NCBI GenBank assembly: GCA_016699325.1
Contig: CP064971.1
Coordinates: forward strand, 1 to 64,000
Direction: 5' to 3'
DNA: 64,000 nt
Source of the DNA: Methanolinea sp.
Lineage (GTDB): Archaea; Halobacteriota; Methanomicrobia; Methanomicrobiales; Methanospirillaceae
Shown here: in pieces, positions 46,173-55,626 of the stretch
Layout of the letters: every line of letters starts with the position of its first letter
Numbering within the stretch: position 1 is the stretch's first letter
Notes under the pieces: generated by a model
Seen by the model: only the letters and a program-made list of their open reading frames with translations
Told to the model about the DNA's origin: nothing
Database searches by the model: none
Made by a program: the position numbers and the translations under genes

Positions 46173-48536
46173 ATGGATTTACGGCTAAGCGCATTTCTGG
46201 CATTCCTACTCATCTCTTCCCTTGTGTACCCTGCCGTTTCGGTCTCTCCTGCTCGCCTTGCGAATGAGAATCCAAATTCCCTGTCCCCATTTAACCAGGA
46301 TTTTGTTACATGCCTTGAAAAGATGAAAGACAGATCGATAATAATCTCCCCAGGTATAAACAGCCATCTGGGGTACGTGCCCCCCTCTGTTGATCTCTCC
46401 TGCCTGCGAGGCCAGCAGATCGATGGTTCTGCTGATGGCTACATCCTCCGGGAAGAACGCTCATTCCTGCCTGATTCCCTCGTAGCACAATACTCCTCGC
46501 CTGCGGTAATACCACAATCCTCAGGTTTCGATCTGAGAGCAGAGGGACGGGTAACTCCAGCAAAGGACCAGGGGACATGTGGGTGTTGCTGGGCATTTTC
46601 AACCCTTGCATCTCTCGAATCCACCATCTTTCCTGGGAAAACGTGGGATTTTTCCGAAAATAATATGAAAAACTCCCACGGTTTCGATTTATCTCCCTGC
46701 CAGGGTGGGAATGCCTTGATGTCCACCGCATATCTATCTCGATGGAGCGGGCCAATCAGCGATACCAGCGATCCCTATTCAGTAGCCCAGGCAAGTACAT
46801 CTGCAGTCATACCGAACCCTGCCGCTGTATACCATGTTCAGGATGTGCTTTTCGTGCCGGGAAGGAGCAGCTCGACCGATAACCAGAACATTAAAAAAAT
46901 GCTGAAAGAACATGGGGCCGTCTATTCGTCTATCTGCTGGGAAGAATCCAGTTACCGGCCTTCAACAGCAGCATACTTCTATTCCGGAAGTTCACCTGCA
47001 AATCATGCCATTACTATTGTAGGGTGGGACGATACGTACGATAAAAATAGATTTGTTACAAGTCCTCCTGGAAATGGTGCATTTATCGTGAAGAACAGCT
47101 GGGGAACGACCTGGGGTGAAAACGGTTTCTTTTATGTATCGTACTATGACAGGCAGATTGGTCTGGATAATGCAGTCTTCATCGGTGAGCCTTCTACAAA
47201 TTATTACCACATCTACCAGTATGATCCTCTTGGATGGGTGGCCTCTTATGGTGAGACAGGAAATACCGCATACTTCGCGAATGTATTCACCGCACTGGCC
47301 GAAGAAGACATCACCGCGGTGGCTTTCTATACCCCTTCCCTGAATTCACAGTATAAAATCTCGCTCTACAAAGGCGTGGGGAGGAGCACTCCGGTTACCG
47401 GTATGGCCTTATCCACCCAGTCCGGAACAATCGGTATACCCGGTTACCATACGATAACCCTCTCCCAGCCGGTCAGGGTCAAGCAGGGGGACACTTTTTC
47501 CGTTGTCGTGAAACTTACCACACCAGGAAATAACTATCCGGTTGCGATTGAATATCAATACCCGGGGTTCTCATCCCGTGCCAGCGCCAGTACCGGGGAA
47601 AGTTTTGTCAGCAGCGACGGAATTATTTGGACGGAATTTACGACCATCTATGCTAACTCAAATGTCTGTCTCAAAGCGTTCAGTTCACTTCCGGGCCAGA
47701 CACCCCAAGTACAGAATCCTTCCCCGGAGATATCACCTCCTCCGACACCGATTCCATCCATGGGAGATAATACCCCTCCTTCGGTCATGGTATCGTCACC
47801 AGGGCCATATATAACGGTGTCTCCCGGGCAGAACCTCGTGATCACCTGGTCTGCATCGGATAATATAGGAGTAGCGTCCGTTTCACTCCAGTACTCTTCG
47901 AATGGAGGAGCTACCTGGAATCCCATCGCTGAAAACCAGCCCCAGAGTGGTTCATATACCTGGACCATTCCTGCAAGTTCCGCACCTTCCATGAGTATAA
48001 AGATCACAGCAAGGGACAGGGCAGGAAACAGTGGCTCGCAAACCCGGGTCGTTCTTCTGAAAAAAACAACGGCCATGCCGACCGTGAGTCCCACACCGGA
48101 GATCTCACCTCCTCCGACACCGACTCCACCCATGGGAGATAATACACCTCCTTCGGTCACGGTATCGTCACCAGGGCCATATATGACGGTCTCTCCCGGG
48201 CAGAACCTCGCGATCACCTGGTCTGCATCGGATAATATAGGAGTAGCGTCCGTTTCACTCCAGTACTCTTCGAATGGAGGAGCTACCTGGAATCCCATCG
48301 CTGAAAACCAGCCCCAGAGTGGTTCATACACCTGGACCATCCCTGCAAGTTCCGCACCTTCCATGAGTATAAAGATCACAGCAAGGGACAGGGCAGGAAA
48401 CAGTGGCTCGCAAACCCGGGTCGTTTTTCTGAAAAAGATGGGGACTCAAAAGTATACCCCGGGGCGCGAAGGGGCGGCTGGGGCATATCCTGGCTCGTCT
48501 CAAAAAGAAGCTTTACTGAGGGAATTGATCAAATAA
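46173..48536 (+). CDS. Secreted papain-like (C1A) cysteine protease with duplicated C-terminal domain
   Basis: The 787-residue protein has a signal peptide (LSAFLAFLLISSLVYPAVSV), a propeptide region and a C1A catalytic domain: KDQGTCGCCWAFSTLASLES with Gln133 and Cys139, SPANHAITIVGWDD with His278, and FIVKNSWGTTWGENGFF with Asn308. A beta domain of lectin-like type follows (about residues 345-505). Two near-identical 124-residue units (PPPTP linker plus DNTPPSV...RVVLLKK Ig-like domain) come last, with a short charged tail. Family C1 enzymes cleave proteins, here outside the cell. ATG 46173 follows GAGAAGGT. A chagasin-type inhibitor gene, broken, lies at 12140. Confidence 0.9.
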   Translation: MDLRLSAFLAFLLISSLVYPAVSVSPARLANENPNSLSPFNQDFVTCLEKMKDRSIIISPGINSHLGYVPPSVDLSCLRGQQIDGSADGYILREERSFLPDSLVAQYSSPAVIPQSSGFDLRAEGRVTPAKDQGTCGCCWAFSTLASLESTIFPGKTWDFSENNMKNSHGFDLSPCQGGNALMSTAYLSRWSGPISDTSDPYSVAQASTSAVIPNPAAVYHVQDVLFVPGRSSSTDNQNIKKMLKEHGAVYSSICWEESSYRPSTAAYFYSGSSPANHAITIVGWDDTYDKNRFVTSPPGNGAFIVKNSWGTTWGENGFFYVSYYDRQIGLDNAVFIGEPSTNYYHIYQYDPLGWVASYGETGNTAYFANVFTALAEEDITAVAFYTPSLNSQYKISLYKGVGRSTPVTGMALSTQSGTIGIPGYHTITLSQPVRVKQGDTFSVVVKLTTPGNNYPVAIEYQYPGFSSRASASTGESFVSSDGIIWTEFTTIYANSNVCLKAFSSLPGQTPQVQNPSPEISPPPTPIPSMGDNTPPSVMVSSPGPYITVSPGQNLVITWSASDNIGVASVSLQYSSNGGATWNPIAENQPQSGSYTWTIPASSAPSMSIKITARDRAGNSGSQTRVVLLKKTTAMPTVSPTPEISPPPTPTPPMGDNTPPSVTVSSPGPYMTVSPGQNLAITWSASDNIGVASVSLQYSSNGGATWNPIAENQPQSGSYTWTIPASSAPSMSIKITARDRAGNSGSQTRVVFLKKMGTQKYTPGREGAAGAYPGSSQKEALLRELIK
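47720..48435 (+). repeat. Tandem duplication, 372-bp unit, two copies
   Basis: The sequences 47720-48063 and 48092-48435 are nearly identical at DNA level (a handful of substitutions, mostly silent), offset by exactly 372 bp, or 124 codons. Each encodes a Pro-rich linker and one Ig-like domain. The low divergence indicates a recent duplication or conversion. Confidence 0.85.
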
Positions 48537-48617
48537 CACCCTTTCGTGCACGTATATTTATTCTCATTTTTGCAATCAAACCATTCCGGTTCACTGTTCT
48601 GCGTTTTCATGCCCTGA

Positions 48618-49646
48618 ATGAAAGATTCAATGCCCGGTGCGGCAAACCACTATTCATCCATGGAACGGATGCCAACCCGCGGTTGCGTGCTATGTCAGCA
48701 GGGAGCAAAGATGGTTCTCTTTATCACTGGTGTTTGCCGGCGTAGCTGCTGGTATTGTCCGCTCTCCAGGGAGCGGAAAGGCCAGGACAGGATATACGCA
48801 AATGAGAAGGAGATATCCTCGCCTGAGGAAGCCGTCCGCGTCGCACAGCGGATGAGTGCACTTGGTACCGGTATCACCGGTGGGGAACCACTGGACCGGA
48901 TCGGGCGGGTAATCGAATATTCCTGCGTCCTGAAGCATGCCTTTGGGGAGGAGCACCATGTTCATCTCTATACTGCGCGTGCGCCCGGAAAGGATACGCT
49001 CCGGAAGCTGGTCGGGCTGGTGGACGAGATCAGGATGCACCCCCCTGCTGAATGCTGGGATCATATCCGCGAGACGGAATTTGTCCGGGCGGCCAGGCAT
49101 GCCCGCGATATGGGGGTTTGCGTGGGGTTTGAAGTCCCGGCACTCCCCAATGTCGGCATCCTTGAAAATGCCCTGCCTGAATTGGATTTCCTCACCATCA
49201 ACGAACTCGAATGGGGGGAGACCAACGCTGATGAAATGAGGAGGAGGGGTTATGTTCCCGAAGACTCGGTACACAACGCGGTCGCAGGCTCCCGGGAGTG
49301 GGCCGCCCAGATATGCAGGAATCCAAAGGTCCGCTTCTGCAGCTCACAGTTCAAGGACTCGGTCCAGCTCCGGGAAAGGCTCATACGTGTTGCCAGGAAC
49401 ACCGCCCGTCCCTTCGATGAGGTAACCGGGGAGGGAACGGTTATCTACGGGGTCATCGAAAACGTTGAAGGAATCCCTCCGGCGATCAGGGATTACGGAG
49501 AAGATATGTATGAGGTGCGGGAAGGGGTGGTTGAGACCGCATGGTGGATTGTTGCGGAGGAACGAGCCCGGATCGGAGGTAAAAAAGCTGTTATCGAGCG
49601 ATACCCTGACAGGGGGATAGTGGTGGAGGTAGTCCCGGTTCCATGA
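48618..49646 (+). CDS. Radical SAM protein (COG2108-like)
   Basis: The cluster-binding motif is CRRSCWYC (CxxxCxxC), near residue 40, inside MVLFITGVCRRSCWYCPLSR. SAM-binding elements include GTGITGGEPL, and a TIM-barrel layout follows (FGEEHHVHLYTARAPGKDTL; LDFLTINELEWGETNADEMR). A preceding RGCVLCQQGAK adds two cysteines. About 342 residues. Methanogen members of this group are uncharacterised. The stop overlaps the uppS start by 4 bp, so the two genes are coupled. Confidence 0.85.
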   Translation: MKDSMPGAANHYSSMERMPTRGCVLCQQGAKMVLFITGVCRRSCWYCPLSRERKGQDRIYANEKEISSPEEAVRVAQRMSALGTGITGGEPLDRIGRVIEYSCVLKHAFGEEHHVHLYTARAPGKDTLRKLVGLVDEIRMHPPAECWDHIRETEFVRAARHARDMGVCVGFEVPALPNVGILENALPELDFLTINELEWGETNADEMRRRGYVPEDSVHNAVAGSREWAAQICRNPKVRFCSSQFKDSVQLRERLIRVARNTARPFDEVTGEGTVIYGVIENVEGIPPAIRDYGEDMYEVREGVVETAWWIVAEERARIGGKKAVIERYPDRGIVVEVVPVP

Positions 49647-50416
49647 TCCGCCAGCTCCTCGAACCCGTCTATGAATGGATGCTTGAAGGCCAGATCCGGT
49701 TCATTCCCTCGCATATAGCCATCATCCAGGATGGGAACAGGAGGTATGCGAGTTCCCAGGGACTCCTGCAGAGCGAGGGACACCGGCTCGGAGCAGACCG
49801 GACAGAAGAAATGCTCGAATGGACACGGAACCTTGGAATTTCACATGTCACGCTATATTCCTTCTCCACAGAAAATTTCAACCGTGACTCAGGAGAAGTA
49901 CAGGCGCTCTTCGAGCTCTTCAAAGATCGATTCTCCCGGGTCCTTGATGACCCGAGGATCCACCGGAATCGTATCTGCGTTCGGATGATCGGCGATCGGT
50001 CCCTGCTCCCTGAAGATTTAAGGACGGTCATCAAAGACGCCGAGGAAGCGACGGCCGGATACAACGATTATTTCCTGAATATCGCGATCGCTTATGGCGG
50101 GCGAAACGAGATTGTGCGGGCTGCCCGTTCCATCCTCCGCAAGGTCCGGGACGGGATCTATACTGCAGGGGATATCAACCGCGAACTGGTTGAACAACAT
50201 ATTTGTGCCGATCATAACCTCCCCCCCGTTGATCTTGTCATACGAACGGGGAATGAGTACCGCACCTCGAATTTTCTTCCCTGGCTTGCAAACGGGCATG
50301 AGTCAGCAGTCTGTTTTTGCGCCCCCTACTGGCCGATCTTTCGGAGAATCGATTTCCTGAGGGCCTTGCGCATCTACTCACAGCGGCGGGAAGCATCACT
50401 GGGTTCCAGGCCCTGA
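49643..50416 (+). CDS. uppS: cis-Prenyltransferase (polyprenyl diphosphate synthase)
   Basis: The enzyme extends an allylic diphosphate with isopentenyl diphosphate in Z configuration to give the polyprenyl carrier lipid used for glycosylation. The 257-residue chain contains PSHIAIIQDGNRRYA (catalytic Asp and the DGNRR loop), HVTLYSFSTENFNRDSGEV, LNIAIAYGGRNEIVRAAR and DLVIRTGNEYRTSNFLPWLA. In the last, the usual RTSGE(xR)-SNF(L)LWQ is slightly altered. It is convergent with, and separated by 1 bp from, a second homologue that lacks the catalytic loop. Confidence 0.92.
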   Translation: MIRQLLEPVYEWMLEGQIRFIPSHIAIIQDGNRRYASSQGLLQSEGHRLGADRTEEMLEWTRNLGISHVTLYSFSTENFNRDSGEVQALFELFKDRFSRVLDDPRIHRNRICVRMIGDRSLLPEDLRTVIKDAEEATAGYNDYFLNIAIAYGGRNEIVRAARSILRKVRDGIYTAGDINRELVEQHICADHNLPPVDLVIRTGNEYRTSNFLPWLANGHESAVCFCAPYWPIFRRIDFLRALRIYSQRREASLGSRP

Positions 50417-50417
50417 C

Positions 50418-51071
50418 TTACGTCCCAAACCGCCTGATCCGTGCCTGATAGTCCCGGAGCGCACGAAGAAAATCAGTCTTTCTGAACAATTTCCAGTTCA
50501 CGTCGGAGAAGAATAGTTCCGAATAGACCGACTGCCAGATGAGGAAATCGGTGAGGTGATATCCCCCGGTCTTGATCACCAGATCCGGCGTATACCGGAA
50601 GGTCAGGCACCGTTCGAAGGCTTCCTCATCAACCTCATCAGGCATAAGTCCCTCCGCGGCCATGGAACGGATGCAGGAAACGATTTCATCACGCCCGCTC
50701 GTCCCGACAGCAATCCCGAACTCGATACCCGCAGCCCCTCTTTCTTCATGTCCATAGGGATACATCACGAGCGATGCATACCTGCGGACTTCCCGTATCG
50801 CGGGAAGGAACGGCACTATCTCTTCGGGATCGGAAGTACTGACATGGACTGTTACTCCCTGGATGCCCAGTCCGGGCTCCGGGCCACGGGCTGGTATCCC
50901 CTTGCTCAGGACCTGGCGGTTGACATCATAGCACCACTGGGCAACAAGGGCAAGTTTATCCGGTGCATTCCGGAGGTCCTCTCCGGTAATCATGAAACAG
51001 ATGTGGGAAGGCAGGAGCACAATCCTTTTGAGTAGCGCCCATTCGTAGAGTTGGTAAATCACGATACCCAC
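50418..51071 (-). CDS. Catalytically degenerate cis-prenyltransferase homologue
   Basis: The 217-residue protein aligns throughout with UppS: YEWALLKRIVLLPSHICFMI, then GIAVGTSGRDEIVSCIRSMA, DLVIKTGGYHLTDFLIWQSV and SDVNWKLFRKTDFLRALRDY. However, the Asp-Gly-Asn-Arg-Arg catalytic loop is replaced by TGEDLRN, and the SFSTENW-like strand is lost (VTVHVSTSDPEEI). It cannot be an active synthase by known rules. The layout recalls the non-catalytic partner of two-subunit cis-prenyltransferases (NgBR with DHDDS in eukaryotes). It overlaps the end of polX by 13 bp. Confidence 0.8.
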   Translation of the reverse strand: MGIVIYQLYEWALLKRIVLLPSHICFMITGEDLRNAPDKLALVAQWCYDVNRQVLSKGIPARGPEPGLGIQGVTVHVSTSDPEEIVPFLPAIREVRRYASLVMYPYGHEERGAAGIEFGIAVGTSGRDEIVSCIRSMAAEGLMPDEVDEEAFERCLTFRYTPDLVIKTGGYHLTDFLIWQSVYSELFFSDVNWKLFRKTDFLRALRDYQARIRRFGT

Positions 51072-52747
51072 TCCAGGAGATCACCTAGGTGCAGGGTATT
51101 GAGGACATCCGGGTCCTCCGCCCATCCCCTCCGGCACGTGGTGACACCGTACTGGATATGCCCGAATTCGGATGCATCATGGGCATCAGAGCCGATTGCA
51201 ATCCTGACCCCGTGCTCGATGGCCTGCCGGATGTGTATATCGTCCAGGTCAAGCCGGTACGGTGAGGCATTGCATTCGAGGGCTGTCGAAGTATCCCGGG
51301 CACGGTCGATCACCCTGTCCATATCGACTGCATAGGGATGGCGTCGCCCGATGATCCTGCCGGTGGGATGCCCGATAATATCGACATGCTCATTATCGAG
51401 TGCTGATAGGATCCTTCGGGTCATGATGTCACGCTCCTGGGAGAACCCTGAATGGACCGATGCGATGACGATCTCGAGGTCTCCAAGGGCCCTGGAAGGG
51501 AGCCCCAGGGTGCCATCGGAGAGTATATCAACCTCGATTCCCTGAAGAATCCTGCAGGATGACGACCGGTTTGCCAGTTCGATCTCGTGGGACTGCTTTG
51601 AAAGGGCATCCTCGTCAAGCCCGTGTGCAATCCCCAGGGTTGCAGAATGATCTGAACAGACAAGGTATTCATATCCCATCTCCTCGCCTTTCCGCGCCAG
51701 TTCCTCGATGGTGAGCCGTCCGTCGCTCCATGTGCTATGGACATGGAGGTCTCCACGGATGGAATCCCTGTGAACCAGGTCCGGCAGAGATCCCTTAAGG
51801 GCCTCTTCAACCTCCCCCCAGTCTTCACGGAGCTCGGGGACAACCGGATCCATGGCGAGGAACGAGAATAGTTCCTGTTCGGACCCAAATTCTCTCCTCA
51901 TTCCACCGCCCCGGTCTTCTATTCCATATTCATTCAGCTTGTATCCCCGTGAAAGCGCGATCTCCCGGAGCCTGATATTGAAAGCTTTCGACCCGGTGAG
52001 GTAGAGGAGCATCGAGCCGAACTGGCGGGGATGGCAGAAGCGGACATCGACACGTTTTCCAAGCACCCGTACCGATGTCCTCTTTCCACCTTCATCAATC
52101 ACCTCATCCGCAAGAGATCGGAGCCGCGGATTGACCGCGGGCGCCGGTTCCGTGCTCACCACGTCGATATCGCCAACGGTGCTTTTCCCGCGACGGTAAC
52201 TACCGGCGACTTCATAGGTCCCGGGAGTGAATGCAGGCCGCACCCTGGCAAAAACCTCGTCAGCTTCAAGCCTGTTCATGCGACCGGACTGCTCCCGATA
52301 CGCGGCGATTGCCTTGAGAAAACCCTCTTCCTTTTTCTCGCCAAATCCCCGAACCGCCCTGATGCGGTGATTGCGTGCTTCCCGCTCCAGATCTTCGATG
52401 CTTTCGATCGAGAGTCTGCTCCTGAGCTTGGCAACTGTTTTTGGGCCAACTCCCTCGAGCCTTAGCAGCTCGATGAGGGAGTCAGGGATATCGGATTTTA
52501 TTTCCTCCAGTTCCTGGAATGTACCGGTCTCCACGATCTCCCGTATCTTTTTTGCAATGTTTTTCCCGATCCCAGGAATCGTGGCGAGGCTCTGTTCATC
52601 GAGGGATGCAAGCGGTGAGCCGTACCGGTCGATAATATCGGAAGCGCGGTAGAATGCACGGACCTTGAATACGTTCTCTCCTTTGAGCTCCAGCAATTCT
52701 GCCATGAGATTCAGTTTTTCCGCGATCTGCTGGTTGGTCCGATCCAT
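51059..52747 (-). CDS. polX: DNA polymerase/3'-5' exonuclease PolX
   Basis: The 562-residue chain has helix-hairpin-helix elements (ATIPGIGKNIAKKIREIVE; LLRLEGVGPKTVAKLRSRL), a polymerase-beta palm (VAGSYRRGKSTVGDIDVVS; VDVRFCHPRQFGSMLLYLTG), and a C-terminal PHP domain (GDLHVHSTWSDGRLTIEELA; VCSDHS; GIEVDIL; GHPTGR; GSDAHDASEFG) with a full set of His/Asp metal ligands. It fills short gaps in base-excision repair. It is cotranscribed with the degenerate UppS homologue downstream. Confidence 0.95.
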   Translation of the reverse strand: MDRTNQQIAEKLNLMAELLELKGENVFKVRAFYRASDIIDRYGSPLASLDEQSLATIPGIGKNIAKKIREIVETGTFQELEEIKSDIPDSLIELLRLEGVGPKTVAKLRSRLSIESIEDLEREARNHRIRAVRGFGEKKEEGFLKAIAAYREQSGRMNRLEADEVFARVRPAFTPGTYEVAGSYRRGKSTVGDIDVVSTEPAPAVNPRLRSLADEVIDEGGKRTSVRVLGKRVDVRFCHPRQFGSMLLYLTGSKAFNIRLREIALSRGYKLNEYGIEDRGGGMRREFGSEQELFSFLAMDPVVPELREDWGEVEEALKGSLPDLVHRDSIRGDLHVHSTWSDGRLTIEELARKGEEMGYEYLVCSDHSATLGIAHGLDEDALSKQSHEIELANRSSSCRILQGIEVDILSDGTLGLPSRALGDLEIVIASVHSGFSQERDIMTRRILSALDNEHVDIIGHPTGRIIGRRHPYAVDMDRVIDRARDTSTALECNASPYRLDLDDIHIRQAIEHGVRIAIGSDAHDASEFGHIQYGVTTCRRGWAEDPDVLNTLHLGDLLEWVS

Positions 52748-52973
52748 GGTTCCCAGGGCTCCCTGCGGCTCTCAGTATCACGTAACTCTTGATCCTTCCG
52801 ATGATATGCATTTTTCCTGGATGGACAGCGGCTCACCCGCATCGCGAGATAATGTCGGTTCCTTCCCGGTTACCAGACCTTACGAACTGCAAACCATACT
52901 CTGGGACTTCCGCGCCCGGGCTTGCGCATATAGCTACAAGAACCGGGAGATCCAGATCGTATACCTGCTGCTG

Positions 52974-53597
52974 ATGTCCGTTCCCTGCAACAGTGCGGCC
53001 TATCCGGCTGCAGACGAGATCTCTCTCCGGCGGATATGCGAAGCTGTCCACAGCATGGAGGCGGCCCGCACCAAGGGTGAACTCGGGGAGGCCATCGCCC
53101 GCGAGGTGGAGAAGTTCACGCTTGCCGAGCTCCAGGTTATCGGCGGGAGCATAAAAAACGAGGTCGACCGGCTCCCGTCCCCGTACCGGGAGAAGATCCG
53201 GCCGTGTTTCCACGAGCAGTTCTTCGGTACCCACCATCGGCTGCTCTGCATGTTCCGTTCCGGTGCATTCAGGCGGATGAAACAGCCTATTACAGAACCG
53301 GAGACCTTCCGGAAGTTCCTGGCCATGGTCCCGGAGGGTTGCCTGGGTCAGCCGCCTGATTCCGGGACCGAGTTTCGGTTCGGGGAACCGGTCCGCTCCC
53401 TGTTCTACTACCTGCTTTCGGCGTTTTCCATGTTCGTCATGGATGGTCCCGGCCACCCGGTGGGAACCCCCTTTCCCGGTGGTTTCGTGGTGGAGAAACG
53501 AGGTGAGGAGTTCTTCTGCCCTATCCGCGACAAGGAAGAAGCGATCCCGTTCTCGATCTGCAACTTTTGCCCGGCGAAACAGATGGAGGGAGTATAA
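52974..53597 (+). CDS. DUF2115 (UPF0305) family protein
   Basis: From ATG 52974 (MSVPCNSAAYPAADEISLRR) the protein reads ELGEAIAREVEKFTLAELQV, a middle LLCMFRSGAF, and the diagnostic end CPIRDKEEAIPFSICNFCPA. DUF2115 is nearly confined to methanogens, and its conserved cysteines suggest metal or Fe-S binding; the function is unknown. The open frame reaches back to 52665, with ATG 52806 as another possible start, but the extra residues do not look conserved. Confidence 0.75.
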   Translation: MSVPCNSAAYPAADEISLRRICEAVHSMEAARTKGELGEAIAREVEKFTLAELQVIGGSIKNEVDRLPSPYREKIRPCFHEQFFGTHHRLLCMFRSGAFRRMKQPITEPETFRKFLAMVPEGCLGQPPDSGTEFRFGEPVRSLFYYLLSAFSMFVMDGPGHPVGTPFPGGFVVEKRGEEFFCPIRDKEEAIPFSICNFCPAKQMEGV

Positions 53598-53704
53598 GCA
53601 CCGGGAGAGGATCCAACCATGCTTTCCCATTCCATGGCCTGTTCCAGGCAATTTCTTTATAGATACGCACAGATATCTGATTCCTGGCTCACCATTCCCC
53701 CCTC

Positions 53705-53926
53705 AGGATCACCGCTTCGGTCATTGCCGGCATCTTTATCCGTTTCATCCTGTTCTCCGTCATCGCGCTCATCTTCGGTCTGTTCGCTGAAACCACCGGG
53801 TTTGAAGTCTCCACCAGCTTTTCCGAGAATGCGTTCAGCGCCGTGTTGCTGGCCGGCCTTATCCTGCTTTGCATCGGTGCATTCGTCTGGAAAGTCTGGA
53901 CCAGCCCTACCGCCGAAGAGACCTGA
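53705..53926 (+). CDS. Small two-helix membrane protein, start unclear
   Basis: The frame read from 53705 gives RITASVIAGIFIRFILFSVI, ALIFGLFAETTGFEV and FSAVLLAGLILLCIGAFVWK, ending TSPTAEET at 53926. Two membrane segments are clear and base use is coding-like. No ATG, GTG or TTG lies in frame before 53705 after the TGA at about 53675, so either a non-standard start or an indel is involved. TATA-like ctttatagata lies near 53651-53661. No family recognised. Confidence 0.45.
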   Translation, partial: RITASVIAGIFIRFILFSVIALIFGLFAETTGFEVSTSFSENAFSAVLLAGLILLCIGAFVWKVWTSPTAEET

Positions 53927-54384
53927 ACGGTAGCAGAAACGGGAAAGCCAGGAGAAGAATAGAAAGAGACTGTATTCGCTTCCCTGTTTAATTTGAAAAT
54001 GTCCCCGGCATTTCCATCATGCATGGTTGTATCTCTCATGCGGTTACTGTTATTTTCCTGGCATTCCCCTTGGAAGCCGGGTCTTGCCCTGTGAACATTG
54101 CTCCGCTTCCCTCTCCCGGGGATTTGCCAGGTCAGCCCCATCAACCGGTAGTTGAGGATAAGGCTGACCCGAGACCTGCAACCCAAGCAAAGAACGCTTC
54201 ACGATACCACGCCGGGCTTATCTGATTGCGGAAGGACCGGGCAGTTCGTAAAGATTTTCCCGAATGGATCTGTTTATCAGCACCCTTCACCGAATTCCCG
54301 GTTAACAGGGCTCTGAACATAAACCCAACAATCCTCTCCCTGGCAGAAACATTAACATCGATCCTGTCCGAAATTATTGGCACT
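53927..54384. other. No gene recognised upstream of hisD
   Basis: About 460 bp. The hisD frame is open to 54226, but without conserved sequence. An AT-rich stretch (acattaacat, about 54349-54358) could be part of the hisD promoter. Nothing else is seen. Confidence 0.3.
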
Positions 54385-55626
54385 ATGTGGAAGGCAGTGG
54401 AGGTCGATGCCTGGGTCGCGGGCAGGAAATCGAGCCTCGAGGAAGCCCGGGCCACGGTCACAGAGATCATCGAGCGTGTCCGCAGGGACGGTGATGCGGC
54501 GCTCCGGCAGATGTCCCGGCACGTCGTGCTGGAAGAAATTGCCGTGAGCGACGACGAACGGGAGGCAGCCTACGATGAGGTGGACGATGCGATAATCGAT
54601 AGCCTGGCCAATGCGAAGAACCGGATCGAGCGCTTCCACGAGCTCCAGAAACCGCGGGATCTCTGGCTGGAGGAGGTCGAACCAGGCATCGTGCTCGGCA
54701 TCAAGACCACGCCGTTGTCCCGGGCAGGCCTCTACATCCCCGGGGGACGGGCGGCTTACCCTTCTTCGGCGCTGATGTGCGCCATTCCTGCAAAAGTGGC
54801 CGGCGTACCGGAGATCTGTGCCATTTCCCCACCGCCAATCAGCCCCATGACCCTGGTCGCCCTCGACCTTGCCGGGGTGACCGAGATATACCGGTCCGGC
54901 GGAGCCCAGGCCATTGCTGCCCTGGCGCTGGGGACCGAATCGGTAAAACCGGTGCAGAAGATCGTCGGCCCGGGCAACATCTACGTTACCCTGGCCAAGA
55001 TGATGCTACGGGAATATGCTGAGATCGATTTTCCTGCAGGTCCAAGCGAAATCGGGATCATCGCTGACTCCACCGCCGATCCCCGGTTTGTCGCTGCCGA
55101 TGTACTGGCGCAGGCCGAGCATGACCCGAACGCTGCCTGTATCCTGATATCCACCGATAAAACACTCGCTGAGAAGGTCGGACGAGAAGTTGCGGAGATG
55201 GCTGCCAAAGCCCCAAGAAAGGAGATCATCGAACAGGCGCTGAAGAATTCGGGGTACGTTGTGGTTCGGTCCCTTGATGAGGCCATCGCTGCCTCGGATG
55301 CGGTGGCCCCCGAACACCTTTCAATCCAGGTGGCAGACCCCCTCCCGGTGGTCATGAAGGTCCGGAACGCAGGGGCAATCTTTGTCGGCCGGTACTCTGT
55401 GGTAGCCTGCGGTGACTACGCGATCGGGACCAACCATGTGCTCCCCACGGCAGGGTATGCGAAGACCTATTCAGGCCTCGATGTCAACCACTTCTGCAAG
55501 ACCGCATCGGTGGAGATGGTCTCCCGTGAAGGACTGGAGAAGATCGGGGACACTGTCGAGACCATTGCCGATGCCGAAGGCCTCCACGCCCACGCCGAAT
55601 CAGTCCGGATCAGGCGGCGGGCGTAA
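54385..55626 (+). CDS. hisD: Histidinol dehydrogenase
   Basis: The enzyme oxidises histidinol to histidine in two NAD-dependent steps. The 413-residue protein from ATG 54385 (MWKAVEVDAWVAGRKSSLEE) has PLSRAGLYIPGGRAAYPSSA, YRSGGAQAIAALALGTESV, QKIVGPGNIYVTLAKMM, DFPAGPSEIGIIAD, LAQAEHDPNAACILIS (zinc ligands Gln and His), VAPEHLSIQV (catalytic Glu-His) and GTNHVLPTAGYAKTYSGLDV. The set is complete and the length normal. No other his genes are adjacent. Confidence 0.96.
   Translation: MWKAVEVDAWVAGRKSSLEEARATVTEIIERVRRDGDAALRQMSRHVVLEEIAVSDDEREAAYDEVDDAIIDSLANAKNRIERFHELQKPRDLWLEEVEPGIVLGIKTTPLSRAGLYIPGGRAAYPSSALMCAIPAKVAGVPEICAISPPPISPMTLVALDLAGVTEIYRSGGAQAIAALALGTESVKPVQKIVGPGNIYVTLAKMMLREYAEIDFPAGPSEIGIIADSTADPRFVAADVLAQAEHDPNAACILISTDKTLAEKVGREVAEMAAKAPRKEIIEQALKNSGYVVVRSLDEAIAASDAVAPEHLSIQVADPLPVVMKVRNAGAIFVGRYSVVACGDYAIGTNHVLPTAGYAKTYSGLDVNHFCKTASVEMVSREGLEKIGDTVETIADAEGLHAHAESVRIRRRA

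Noticed and set aside
47648..48379. Long minus-strand open frame over the protease repeats
   Set aside because: It is a shadow of the duplicated Ig-like units. The plus strand has a complete catalytic domain and a ribosome site.
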